Shown piece after piece: positions 1 through 7,410 of a stretch of DNA of 29,627 bases. The position numbers were made by a program, and so were the translations under genes. The notes beneath the pieces were generated by a model that saw nothing but the letters and a program-made list of their open reading frames with translations, was not told the DNA's origin and did no database searches. Numbering within the stretch: the first letter of the stretch is position 1; each line of letters begins with the position of its first letter. The stretch comes from a bacterium UBP4_UBA6127 (GTDB taxonomy: Bacteria; UBP4; UBA4092): NCBI GenBank assembly GCA_002428325.1, contig DIVR01000043.1:49052-78678 (forward strand), written 5' to 3'.

Positions 1-1
1 T

Positions 2-1075
2 CAAGGTGATATTACCCTTGCCTGGGACACACCAACCCCCGCCTCTGATGGAGATTATCCAGTCAGTTACCTGGTTTACAGGGGAAGCTCATCCTCATCA
101 ATCGTAAGTGAGTATCCTCTATTAACAAGCATTGGCGCCAAGAGTTCTGAAAGTGAATTTACTGTTTCCTGGACCGACTATTCTTTGGGTCAGCCTGCCA
201 CGGTTTATTATGCGTTGGCCGGTGTGGATGATAATGGGAATCTCAGTCAACAATCGAATCGTGTGGAAGCTGTAACATCTGATTTTGATAAAATCCCTCC
301 TTGCCCGGTAACAGATTTATCCCAGGCTGCCAGTGATTATGGGGTGGTGGCATTAAAATGGTCATTACCTGCAGTGGCCGAGGATGGAGATTATCCTTCA
401 GCTTATGTTTTGCATCGGGGAAGGAATCCCGGATTTGATGATACCCATCCCCAATATACACTGGCCACCGTAGATGGGAGCCAGTTGAGCTGGGTGGATT
501 CTTCATTAGATATCTCATCCACGGGTTATTATATTTTGACCTCAGTGGATGAAGCCGGAAATGAAAGTATGCCCAGCAATGAGTTGGCAGCCCAGCCCCG
601 AACCGAAGATTTAATCATTGATAACCGGGACCCAGAGTGCCAGCGGGTGTTGGGTACCTGGGCCGTTGGTTCCACTACCCCGATTTTTATCGGGAGCGAT
701 TATTTTTTTATAGGGACCCATACGACCTCCATGACAGGTTTGGTGGAATTCCGGCCGGAAATACCCGTGGCCGGATATTATAATGTGTATGCCTGGTACA
801 CTCAGGGAACCAATCGTCCGGTTGATGGGTTGTATCAGGTTTATCACCGAAATGGAATGACTGAGATACGGCTGGATCAGACGCAAAACGGGTCTCGGTG
901 GAATGAATTGGGAAGGTATTATTTCTTCCCGGGTACCGGGGGGTATGTGAATGTGGGGAATTATTGCCCGCAAAGCCCGGGGAAATATATCATAGTGGAT
1001 GCCATCCGTTTTGCATTGGACAGTCCATCTCCCACCCATATTGACAATTGGGGACTTTATAAGGATGATGAGTAG
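2..1075 (+). CDS. FN3 / golvesin-like C-terminal domain protein, 5' end missing
   Basis: The reading frame is open from the first bases of the window to a TAG at 1073-1075, so this is the C-terminal 357 residues of a longer protein. Residues 1 to about 90 and about 95 to 200 are two fibronectin type III-like modules, with the usual WDTP/WSLP, YLVYRG/YVLHRG and AGVDDNGN/TSVDEAGNES features. From about residue 203 a golvesin-like, carbohydrate-binding-type beta domain begins at IIDNRDPECQRVLGTW and ends in IIVDAIRFAL. Such modules usually hang behind a secreted glycosidase or oxidoreductase catalytic domain, so the missing N-terminus may be enzymatic; a GHL10 enzyme like the gene at 2137 is one guess. 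The gene ends 39 bases before the cysteine-synthase-like gene and may be co-transcribed with it. The domain calls rest on pattern recognition only. Confidence 0.85.
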   Translation, partial: QGDITLAWDTPTPASDGDYPVSYLVYRGSSSSSIVSEYPLLTSIGAKSSESEFTVSWTDYSLGQPATVYYALAGVDDNGNLSQQSNRVEAVTSDFDKIPPCPVTDLSQAASDYGVVALKWSLPAVAEDGDYPSAYVLHRGRNPGFDDTHPQYTLATVDGSQLSWVDSSLDISSTGYYILTSVDEAGNESMPSNELAAQPRTEDLIIDNRDPECQRVLGTWAVGSTTPIFIGSDYFFIGTHTTSMTGLVEFRPEIPVAGYYNVYAWYTQGTNRPVDGLYQVYHRNGMTEIRLDQTQNGSRWNELGRYYFFPGTGGYVNVGNYCPQSPGKYIIVDAIRFALDSPSPTHIDNWGLYKDDE

Positions 1076-1114
1076 CAATATTATAATATTCTCTATAAAA
1101 GCAGGAGTATGAAT

Positions 1115-2137
1115 ATGCCTATTGCCAGAAATATGTTGGAAGCGATTGGAAATACCCCCATGGTTCAGTTGAATAAGGTAACACAAGGGGTTAAACCTAA
1201 AATATTAGTGAAACTGGAATATTACAGTCCCACCGGTTCTTTGAAGGACAGGATTTATTATGAGATGATAACCCGGGCCGAAGAACGGGGAATTTTGAAA
1301 CCGGGAATGACCATCCTGGAATCTTCTACCGGGAATGCCGGAATTGCTTGTTCTTTTGTGGGGTTATTAAAAGGGTATCCGGTCATTATAGTGATGCCTA
1401 AAGGAATGAGTGAGGAAAGAAAGAAGATAATTCGTTCTTATGGCGCCAGTATAATCGAGACTCCCGGGGGAGAATCGGATGTGGATCTGGCTATCCAGAA
1501 ACTTCGGGAAATCAAGTCCGCTGACCCTGACAAATATTGGGAACCGGCCCAGTTTGATAATCCAGATAATATAGCCGCCCATTATAAAACCACCGGTCCT
1601 GAAGTATGGATTCAGACGGAGGGGAAGGTGGATATTTTTGTGGTCTCCCAGGGGACTGGGGGAAACCTGACGGGTATCGGCAGATATCTCAGGGAACATA
1701 ATCCGAATGTGAAATTATTTGCGGTAGAACCGGCAGAATGCCCGCTTCTTTCTAAACGGACATGGGGCGGCCATTCCATCGAGGGGATTGGGGATGGGTT
1801 TGTACCCAGGAATCTGGATGTCAGCCAGTTGACCGGGATAGTAACCACTACTTCTCACGAGGCTATCGAGATGGCAAGGCGGTTATCCCTGGAAGAAGGC
1901 ATTTTCTGTGGTATTTCTTCTGGATGTAATGTGGCGGCTGCCATTAAACTGGCCCAAAGATATCCGGAAGCGGGAACCATCGTTACCTTGATCTGCGATA
2001 CCGGCCAGCGATATTTCTCAACGGCTCTTTGCGGGGAAGAAAAACATGTGGAAGTTCCGGAGAGAGAGCATCCCATGGATGAATATACCAAAAATGAGCT
2101 GGATAAATATCAGGCAGGTTGGGTTATTATTGAATAA
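1115..2137 (+). CDS. PLP-dependent cysteine synthase family protein
   Basis: This is a fold-type II PLP enzyme of the cysteine synthase / cystathionine beta-synthase family, 340 residues. It opens with the family's IGNTPMVQL. The PLP-binding lysine is in GSLKDR (about residue 44), the substrate loop is SSTGNAG (about 70), the phosphate-binding loop is GTGGNLTG (about 180), and GISSG and CDTGQRY follow. The family makes cysteine from O-acetylserine and sulfide, but the substitutions SSTGNAG for the usual TSGNTG and GGNLTG for GGTITG leave the exact substrate open. Two in-frame ATGs exist, at 1109 and 1115. I chose 1115 because AGGAG at 1103-1107 lies 7 bases before it but only 1 base before 1109. 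The stop codon shares one base with the next start (TAATG), which implies translational coupling to the GHL10 gene. I infer no shared pathway from that coupling. Confidence 0.93.
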   Translation: MPIARNMLEAIGNTPMVQLNKVTQGVKPKILVKLEYYSPTGSLKDRIYYEMITRAEERGILKPGMTILESSTGNAGIACSFVGLLKGYPVIIVMPKGMSEERKKIIRSYGASIIETPGGESDVDLAIQKLREIKSADPDKYWEPAQFDNPDNIAAHYKTTGPEVWIQTEGKVDIFVVSQGTGGNLTGIGRYLREHNPNVKLFAVEPAECPLLSKRTWGGHSIEGIGDGFVPRNLDVSQLTGIVTTTSHEAIEMARRLSLEEGIFCGISSGCNVAAAIKLAQRYPEAGTIVTLICDTGQRYFSTALCGEEKHVEVPEREHPMDEYTKNELDKYQAGWVIIE

Positions 2138-3630
2138 TGAAAAAAGAATTCATCAGCTGTATATTAACCTTGGTACTGACTTTAACTTTAGCGGCGGCAG
2201 GGCCTACCCAGGACTCTAGGGATAAATCGCCGTCCAGAGAATTCAGGGGCGCCTGGATCACCACTATCTATAATTTGGACTGGCCTTCCAATCGGTCTGA
2301 ACCGGTATCTCAGCAGAAAACCGAATTGATTCAGATGCTGGATAAGGCCACCGCATTGAATTTGAATGCGGTATTGTTTCAGATTCGGCCGGAAGGGGAT
2401 GCCTTATATGATTCTAAGTATGAACCCTGGTCTCTCTGGCTGACAGGAAAACAGGGTGTGGCTCCTGTTCCTTACTGGGACCCTCTGGCCTTTGTGGTTG
2501 AGGAAGGGCATGCCCGGTGCCTGGAAGTCCATGCCTGGATGAACCCTTACCGAATGGCCACCAATAAGGATACCCCCAAAGCTGCAGACCATATTTCCCG
2601 AAACCGGAAAGATTTAGTGGTTGCTTATGACAAGCTGTTGGTGTTGGACCCTGCCAAGGAAGAAGCTCTGGATTATCTATTAACCGTGGTGAAGGATGTC
2701 GTCCGGCGTTATGATGTGGATGGTATCCATTTTGATGATTATTTCTATCCCTATCCCAAACAAGGGGTCGAGTTCCCTGACCAGACAGAATATGAAGCAT
2801 ATAAAACAGCGGGGGGAACTCTCTCCAAGTCTGATTGGCGACGGGATAATGTGGACCGGATGGTCAAGAGGGTCAATGAAACCATCCAGGCTGAAAAACC
2901 CTGGGTGAAATTTGGTATCAGTCCATTTGGAATCTGGAAATCTGGTGTTCCTGCCGGAATTGTTGGTTTAAGTTCCTATAATACCCTGTATTCAGATTCC
3001 CGGAAATGGCTTCAGGAGGGGTGGGTAGATTACCTGGCTCCCCAGTTATATTGGAATATCGAGGCTCCCCGGCAAAGTTATTCGAAATTGATGGAATGGT
3101 GGATGGAACAAAACACTCTGAATCGGCATGTCTATGGGGGAACCAATATTGTCAGGGCCAGCGATAATGCTCCGGCTCCCTCGGTTGAAGAAATCCAAAA
3201 CCGGGTCAAAGTAACCCGGGAAAATGGCTCTCAAGGGAATATCTTTTATAGTTTTAAAGGATTTATGAATAGCAAAGCCATGGAAAACGGTATCAAAACA
3301 AATGCCTATCCCAAACCTGCTTTGGTGCCCCTGATGCCCTGGAAACCCAGCCTAGCGCCTTCTAAACCAATGAATTTTAAGGTTAAGGAGTCAGGTAATA
3401 GCTGGGAACTGGCCTGGGATTCTCCTGAAGATGCCAAAATCTGGCGATATGCCATCTATCGGAAGACCTCTGCCGGAACCCTGGAACTGATTAAAGTGGT
3501 ACCCGCCACCCAGACTCAAGTCCGTATCAACTCCAATGAAGTATTAATATCATTCCCTGAATTTGTGATATCTGCCTTAGACCGGTTGGCAAACGAAAGC
3601 CAACGGGTTGAGGTCGAAAATAGTAAATAG
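2137..3630 (+). CDS. Secreted GHL10 (DUF187-type) glycosyl hydrolase
   Basis: A glycosyl-hydrolase-like family 10 protein (PF02638 type) of 497 residues. Residues 1-22 form a signal peptide, so it acts outside the cytoplasm. The family signature begins at about residue 34 with REFRGAWITTIYNLDWPS. It continues with FQIRPEGDALY (about 81), HAWMNPYR (132-139), DVDGIHFDDYFYPYP (193-207, carrying the conserved acidic residues) and YLAPQLYWNI. About residues 405-490 look like an FN3-type beta module (WELAWDSPEDAKIWRYAIYRK region). Members hydrolyse or are suspected to hydrolyse cell-surface or environmental polysaccharides; the substrate here is unknown. The start overlaps the stop of the preceding gene by one base, with no strong ribosome site of its own, consistent with coupling. 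Length is normal and no break is visible. Confidence 0.94.
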   Translation: MKKEFISCILTLVLTLTLAAAGPTQDSRDKSPSREFRGAWITTIYNLDWPSNRSEPVSQQKTELIQMLDKATALNLNAVLFQIRPEGDALYDSKYEPWSLWLTGKQGVAPVPYWDPLAFVVEEGHARCLEVHAWMNPYRMATNKDTPKAADHISRNRKDLVVAYDKLLVLDPAKEEALDYLLTVVKDVVRRYDVDGIHFDDYFYPYPKQGVEFPDQTEYEAYKTAGGTLSKSDWRRDNVDRMVKRVNETIQAEKPWVKFGISPFGIWKSGVPAGIVGLSSYNTLYSDSRKWLQEGWVDYLAPQLYWNIEAPRQSYSKLMEWWMEQNTLNRHVYGGTNIVRASDNAPAPSVEEIQNRVKVTRENGSQGNIFYSFKGFMNSKAMENGIKTNAYPKPALVPLMPWKPSLAPSKPMNFKVKESGNSWELAWDSPEDAKIWRYAIYRKTSAGTLELIKVVPATQTQVRINSNEVLISFPEFVISALDRLANESQRVEVENSK

Positions 3631-3661
3631 AAAAAAAGTTTTGAAACCTTTCGCCCTGACT

Positions 3662-3729
3662 TTTTGACAGCTGTCAAAATACCAAGATTAATAAAATCAA
3701 TATTATGTGTTTTTGACAGCCGTCAAAAA
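3662..3729. promoter_or_regulatory. Twin palindromes, candidate operator pair
   Basis: A perfect 18-base palindrome, TTTTGACAGCTGTCAAAA, lies at 3662-3679. A near-identical one, TTTTTGACAGCCGTCAAAAA, lies at 3710-3729 with one mismatched pair. Their centres are 49 bases apart. A third half-element, TTTTGACA, is at 3758-3765, so the element recurs about every 48 bases. Position and symmetry fit binding sites for a dimeric regulator controlling the AraC-type gene downstream. Which protein binds is unknown. The zero-length loop makes an RNA terminator unlikely. Confidence 0.5.
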
Positions 3730-4010
3730 AGTGCTATATCTATAGCCCAAATCTCTGTTTTGACACCTATCTTTATCTGATGAATCCAAAAGTAAAGGCA
3801 CAAACATTACCCTTTATTTAGACTTAGCCATATATAAGTATCATGTTAATGAGTTCTAAGATTTCTTGAATAGCTTAAATGTCAGGCTGGAGATAGTATA
3901 ACCTCTATATTATCAATAAATGGTCTATTACTTGCCTATCCTAATCTTTTATTTAAATAAAAATATTTTATTTTTTTATAAAAATAAATGTCGGGAAACA
4001 GGACCCTTGT

Positions 4011-4030
4011 GTCTCTGTATATAAAGAGAC
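4011..4030 (+). promoter_or_regulatory. Small inverted repeat in the leader of the AraC-type gene
   Basis: GTCTCT (4011-4016) and AGAGAC (4025-4030) are perfect inverted repeats around an 8-base spacer. They end seven bases before the GGGAGG ribosome site (4037-4042). The repeat could form a short RNA hairpin beside the ribosome site or be a DNA operator; there is nothing to decide between these. Confidence 0.35.
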
Positions 4031-4046
4031 TTTAATGGGAGGCGAT

Positions 4047-4394
4047 ATGTCAGATTTATATCCTGTAGTTGTAGAAAAAGCTCTGGATATTATGAACAGA
4101 GAATATCAAAACCAGGATTTGACTCTAGATACTATTTCAAAATCTGTTTTTGTTAATAAATACCACCTCTGTAGGATATTTAAAAAAACAATGGGGATAA
4201 CGATTCATGAGTATTTGTTTATAAAAAGAATCAGTTATTTTAAAATATTTGCTACCCAGAATCCTCAAGAACCTCTTTCTTTATTATTGCAAAAATCAGG
4301 TTTTGTATCCTATCGGAGCCTCTCTCATTATCTTAAAACTCATTATCAAACAACCGTTACAGATTTTATAACTAATGAAATATCAATTAGATAA
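4047..4394 (+). CDS. Stand-alone AraC/XylS-type HTH DNA-binding protein
   Basis: This protein of 115 residues consists almost only of the double helix-turn-helix module of the AraC/XylS family (HTH_18). The first HTH is LTLDTISKSVFVNKYHLCRIFKK at about residues 25-47. The linking motif ITIHEYLFIKRI is at about 53-64. The second HTH region, LLLQKSGFVSYRSLSHYLKTHY, follows at about 79-100. There is no effector-binding domain, so it resembles the minimal SoxS/MarA architecture and would act through its own level or a partner. The ATG at 4035 is in frame, but GGGAGG (4037-4042) can only serve the ATG at 4047, which I chose. It sits 146 bases before the secreted-protein operon on the same strand and is the obvious candidate regulator for it; that is an inference from position. 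Confidence 0.85.
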   Translation: MSDLYPVVVEKALDIMNREYQNQDLTLDTISKSVFVNKYHLCRIFKKTMGITIHEYLFIKRISYFKIFATQNPQEPLSLLLQKSGFVSYRSLSHYLKTHYQTTVTDFITNEISIR

Positions 4395-4483
4395 GTAGTA
4401 TTCCGTTTTCTATAACAACTGTTCCAACTCCTCTTGACACATTTTGAGACTCATTCTTAATAAAGAATGTCAATATTTGTATG

Positions 4484-4512
4484 TTGACAATTATTTATAA
4501 TAATGAGATATT
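4484..4512 (+). promoter_or_regulatory. Sigma-70-like promoter of the secreted-protein operon
   Basis: TTGACA at 4484-4489 is a perfect -35 box. GATATT at 4507-4512, a 4/6 -10 match, follows after 17 bases. Transcription would start near 4519, and the ribosome site GAGAGGAG is at 4526-4533. A second TTGACA at 4434-4439 lacks a good -10 partner. Confidence 0.5.
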
Positions 4513-4540
4513 CATTTCATCTTATGAGAGGAGCTAGTCT

Positions 4541-5134
4541 ATGTTAAATATGCGAATTATAGTATTAACCAGTTGTATCTTTTTTGTTATTAGTTCTTAT
4601 TGTTTATGTATTGATATGAATCAAGTCAAATCATTAGCCTTAACACAGTACACAACAGGTAATTATGATGATGCAATAAAATCCTACCAAGATATTACAA
4701 CATATAGTTCTAGTAGTAATGAATGTGCTGAGGCTGTATTGGGTTTGGCTAAATGTTATAACAAAAAGAAAGACTATATGAATGCAGAGAATGCAATGTT
4801 ATTTATTATTAATGCATATCCCAGCGAAAAGTCTTGCCTGGAAGCTTCCTATATGTTGGGTTATTGTCGAATAAATAATAATGAGTATATTAAGGCTAAA
4901 GATGCATTTATGGATTTTATAAATAATTATCCTGATTCAAGTTATATCAATACATCTAAAATAAGAATTGCTGCATTGGATCATAAATTGGGAAGATTGA
5001 ATAAATCGCTAGAAGAATTTTGTGCCATTGTAAATGATAATAGTTTTCCTGAGTATGATAGAGCTTATGCGCAACTTCAAAAAGCAGGATTGCTTTTTGA
5101 AATAGCAAAGGGTGAAGACCCAGCAGTAGGATAG
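4541..5134 (+). CDS. Secreted TPR protein, N-terminal part (frame broken near 5119-5131)
   Basis: The ORF starts at an ATG with GAGAGGAG seven bases upstream. Residues 1-25 are a signal peptide (MLNMRIIVLTSCIFFVISSY), so the product is exported. Tetratricopeptide-like repeats follow: QYTTGNYDDAIKSYQDI (about 36-52), then YNKKKDYMNAENAMLFIINAYP, then YCRINNNEYIKAKDAFMDFINNYP, each ending in the YP pattern of YbgF/BamD-like TPR units. The frame stops at a TAG at 5132-5134, in mid-domain. The next ORF, in another frame, continues the same kind of helical repeats and has no ribosome site. Adding one base in the CCC at 5119-5121 joins the two into one 444-residue protein. I therefore treat this as the N-terminal part of one gene. 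TPR proteins are scaffolds; no partner is shown by the sequence. Confidence 0.75.
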   Translation: MLNMRIIVLTSCIFFVISSYCLCIDMNQVKSLALTQYTTGNYDDAIKSYQDITTYSSSSNECAEAVLGLAKCYNKKKDYMNAENAMLFIINAYPSEKSCLEASYMLGYCRINNNEYIKAKDAFMDFINNYPDSSYINTSKIRIAALDHKLGRLNKSLEEFCAIVNDNSFPEYDRAYAQLQKAGLLFEIAKGEDPAVG

Positions 5135-5145
5135 ATTCAAATGAT

Positions 5146-5874
5146 ATGAAAAGCAAATATCTTCAGGAAACTAGAGAAGAATGCTTAAATATTTATAATT
5201 ATAAAAATAAAGTAGAAAAGAAAACTTATGCAATTGCAGACTTAATGTACTTGGAAACCTACCTGTTTGAAGACAAACCAGAAGATACTCTGAACAAAGC
5301 TGTGGATTATATTAAGTTACATTCAGATGAAAAATATTTGAAAAATGAATTATTCACAGCACAACAATATGTTGTTTGGAGTTTGCTTACTATAAATAAC
5401 AATGATTCCATTAAATCTGACACAATGGCCTATGTTTTGATATCTGATACTAATCCTATGATTAGAACTGCTGGCTATTATTTTAAGGCGAGAAAAAATA
5501 AGAATGAGATGAGTACTTACACGACGTTACTTCGACTAGCTTTTAGCCAAAATAATGACCAGCTTTCATATATGGCTAGAATTGAACTGGCAGACCTATG
5601 CAATACTTTAGGGGAGATAGAAGAAGAGAATAACATTATAAAAGAATTAATCGATAATTATCATAACAATATAAACTGTGGATTTAAAGCAGGGTCTTGC
5701 ATTCACCTCTATTTAAGACTATCAAAAAATTATCTTGAATTGTTAGATAAAAATAATTGTAGAAAATACCTAGATAAAGCTAATTATGAAATGAAACTGG
5801 TAGCTCAAGATCAGAATTATTACAATACCAATCAAGATAGGATAATAAATATTACAAATTTGCTTGATAAATAA
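5146..5874 (+). CDS. Secreted TPR protein, C-terminal part (out of frame with 4541-5134)
   Basis: 242 residues of alpha-helical, TPR-like sequence, for example YMARIELADLCNTLGEIEEENNIIKELIDNY and HLYLRLSKNYLELLDKNNCRKYLDKANYEM. The ATG at 5146 has no Shine-Dalgarno sequence, and the frame is open upstream back to 5116, which is expected if it is the tail of the preceding gene after a one-base loss. If it is translated separately it would lack a signal peptide and stay in the cytoplasm. The stop at 5872-5874 overlaps the ribosome site AAGGAG (5873-5878) of the next gene, so it belongs to the same operon. Confidence 0.65.
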   Translation: MKSKYLQETREECLNIYNYKNKVEKKTYAIADLMYLETYLFEDKPEDTLNKAVDYIKLHSDEKYLKNELFTAQQYVVWSLLTINNNDSIKSDTMAYVLISDTNPMIRTAGYYFKARKNKNEMSTYTTLLRLAFSQNNDQLSYMARIELADLCNTLGEIEEENNIIKELIDNYHNNINCGFKAGSCIHLYLRLSKNYLELLDKNNCRKYLDKANYEMKLVAQDQNYYNTNQDRIINITNLLDK

Positions 5875-5885
5875 GGAGATACAAA

Positions 5886-6347
5886 ATGAGATTATTTTTG
5901 GTAGCACTTTTTATTGTTTTTACCTATTCTCTGGGGTTCAGTTATTCAGCTTTAAGCGATATGGAAATGAAAGGTGTTTTAGGGGGTGGAGGGGGAGTTA
6001 ATAATAAATTATGTCAGGGTAATGATTCAGGTTGTGGTGATGATGTAACGTATAAGTGTGAAAAAATATTTCTAGACACAGTCCCCCCGACATATATAGG
6101 ATGTGGTGATCACAAGGTATTTGTTCCTTTTATTGGATATATTGCAATAAATATGGCGAAAGAAGAAAAAAAATCACATAAAATTTGTATTACACAGTGG
6201 GGATATGATTGTAAGACTGTACAAGTCATATGTAGACTACATTATGATTGTCAAAGAATTTATACAACAGATGAAAACGGAAATGTGATAGAAACATGTG
6301 GTTATGTTCCAAAACCAGATAGTAGTCAAAGAGAAGATGGCTGCTAG
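5886..6347 (+). CDS. Secreted cysteine-rich protein with Sec signal plus double-glycine leader
   Basis: A 153-residue protein I do not recognise. Residues 1-22 are a Sec-type signal peptide ending FSYSA. Residues 23-34 read LSDMEMKGVLGG, which fits the double-glycine leader consensus LSxxExxxVxGG of bacteriocins and other C39 substrates. A glycine run to 37 follows. The mature part has ten cysteines and no further membrane segment, so up to five disulfides are possible in an oxidising compartment. It is basic and polar with aromatic residues (QWGYDC, HYDCQRIY). AAGGAG sits seven bases before the ATG. The gene lies between the TPR gene and a hypothetical secreted protein, two genes upstream of a C39 peptidase, which suggests that peptidase matures it. 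It could be a toxin, adhesin, signal or structural peptide; nothing in the sequence decides. Confidence 0.85.
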   Translation: MRLFLVALFIVFTYSLGFSYSALSDMEMKGVLGGGGGVNNKLCQGNDSGCGDDVTYKCEKIFLDTVPPTYIGCGDHKVFVPFIGYIAINMAKEEKKSHKICITQWGYDCKTVQVICRLHYDCQRIYTTDENGNVIETCGYVPKPDSSQREDGC

Positions 6348-6379
6348 TGCAAAATTGTTTCAATGGAAAGGAGTTAAAA

Positions 6380-7405
6380 ATGAAAAATAACATTAAACGA
6401 TTATTACTGATGATGATTGGGGTCTTTATGTTGAATTCGTTAGCACTTTCTCAGGATTATAGTAATTTATTGTTGATAATAGGAACCAAAATTCATGATA
6501 ATTATGAATTGGTAGAAGATTATCAGGGTGTAATTATTATTGATAATAAGAGCAATGTCATTGAAAGTGTTTCTTATGGAGAAGCTAGTGTTAGTAAGTA
6601 TAATGTTGAAAAAGGAGCATATTATTTGAAGGCAAATAAAAATAGATTCCAATTAGACATAGATAGCGTTATAACTTCCCATGAAATCGATACTCATGAT
6701 ATTTATGACAGGCCTCTTGCTAGAAAAGAGAAAGTCTTAGTTAATAGTGAAGAAAAAGTAGAATATCTAAAAAACAACCATTATATTTCAATTACAAAAC
6801 CAGAAAATTACTATTTAGTAACTTTTTCTCCTCTGATGTATGGTTTTGGTGGTATTGGATCAAGTAATTCTATCAGTATTAATTGTTTAGGAAATACAAT
6901 ATTAAATGCCTTAACGACAGGTAATAACATTACTCTCTCATTCGAAACTATAGATAATAATCTTATTTATAAGGTAGAAATTCTAAATAAAAATAAGGAT
7001 GTGAAATTTGTTTTATGGGTTGATTCGGAAAAAGATTATAGAATTATTAGGGAAGAACAAGGAACTTATATTGAAAATGACCATGGTAGCTTATTTATTA
7101 TTGACAAAGAAATTATCAACGATATCGAATTTGATAAGGAACAAGAGGCCTGGCTGCCTAATAAGGCTACAATTAAAGAATATTATTATCCCCAATTGCC
7201 GATAATAAGACAAAAACCTGAAGATTTTATAAGTGGAAAACAAGTTGTTTCAAAATTATTGAAAAAGGAAGCCAATCTATCTTTTCAGAAAATAGTTATC
7301 AATAGGGGAATAGACGAAACTGAATTTAGTTCAATTGAAAACGAATATAAAAAGGGTGATATTCTTGATAATAAAATAACAAATGAGAAACGTATTGTTG
7401 AGTGA
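6380..7405 (+). CDS. Hypothetical secreted protein
   Basis: 341 residues, family not recognised. I chose the ATG at 6380 because AAAGGAG (6367-6373) lies six bases before it and a normal signal peptide starts there (MKNNIKRLLLMMIGVFMLNS, cut near LALSQ). The upstream in-frame GTG at 6347 has no such support. After the signal the protein is a single polar domain rich in beta-strand patterns (GVIIIDNKSNVIESVSYG, KGAYYLKANKNRFQLDID, NYYLVTFSPLMYGFGG). The pattern of short strands with a 'shows residues of processing' YLKANKNRF block is faintly like LolA/RseB-type lipoprotein-binding folds, but this is weak. It has few cysteines, unlike its neighbour. The gene follows the cysteine-rich gene by 32 bases, and its stop overlaps the possible GTG start of the C39 gene. 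The operon position implies a role in the same extracytoplasmic process. Confidence 0.8.
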   Translation: MKNNIKRLLLMMIGVFMLNSLALSQDYSNLLLIIGTKIHDNYELVEDYQGVIIIDNKSNVIESVSYGEASVSKYNVEKGAYYLKANKNRFQLDIDSVITSHEIDTHDIYDRPLARKEKVLVNSEEKVEYLKNNHYISITKPENYYLVTFSPLMYGFGGIGSSNSISINCLGNTILNALTTGNNITLSFETIDNNLIYKVEILNKNKDVKFVLWVDSEKDYRIIREEQGTYIENDHGSLFIIDKEIINDIEFDKEQEAWLPNKATIKEYYYPQLPIIRQKPEDFISGKQVVSKLLKKEANLSFQKIVINRGIDETEFSSIENEYKKGDILDNKITNEKRIVE

Positions 7406-7410
7406 TAAAA

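Larger units (their letters stand above)
3631..4034. other. 404-base AT-rich non-coding segment
   Basis: No credible reading frame is seen on either strand. The segment marks the change from the balanced composition of the GHL10 gene to the AT-rich island. It holds three spaced TTTTGACA elements, two of them palindromic, an AT-only palindrome (TTTTATTTAAATAAAA, 3947-3962) and a small hairpin just before the AraC-type gene. I see no clear terminator for the GHL10 gene here. Confidence 0.7.

Noticed and set aside
611..1186. Minus-strand open frame of 191 codons at the FN3/golvesin gene
   Set aside because: It covers two genes' coding strand and the intergenic; the forward genes have clear homology.
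3662..3679. Palindrome as terminator of the GHL10 gene
   Set aside because: The inverted repeat has no loop and lacks a T run after the stem.
3662..3765. Spaced TTTTGACA elements as a CRISPR array or integrase site
   Set aside because: Repeats are too short and only three, spacers are AT-rich without pattern, and no cas or integrase gene is near.
5886..5985. GG segment as an ordinary glycine-rich linker
   Set aside because: All anchor positions of the double-glycine leader (L, S, E, V, G, G) are present in register, and a C39 peptidase is in the same operon, so I kept the leader reading.
6347..6379. GTG start at 6347 giving an 11-residue extension of the hypothetical secreted protein
   Set aside because: No ribosome site precedes it, and AAAGGAG six bases before the ATG at 6380 gives a normal signal peptide.
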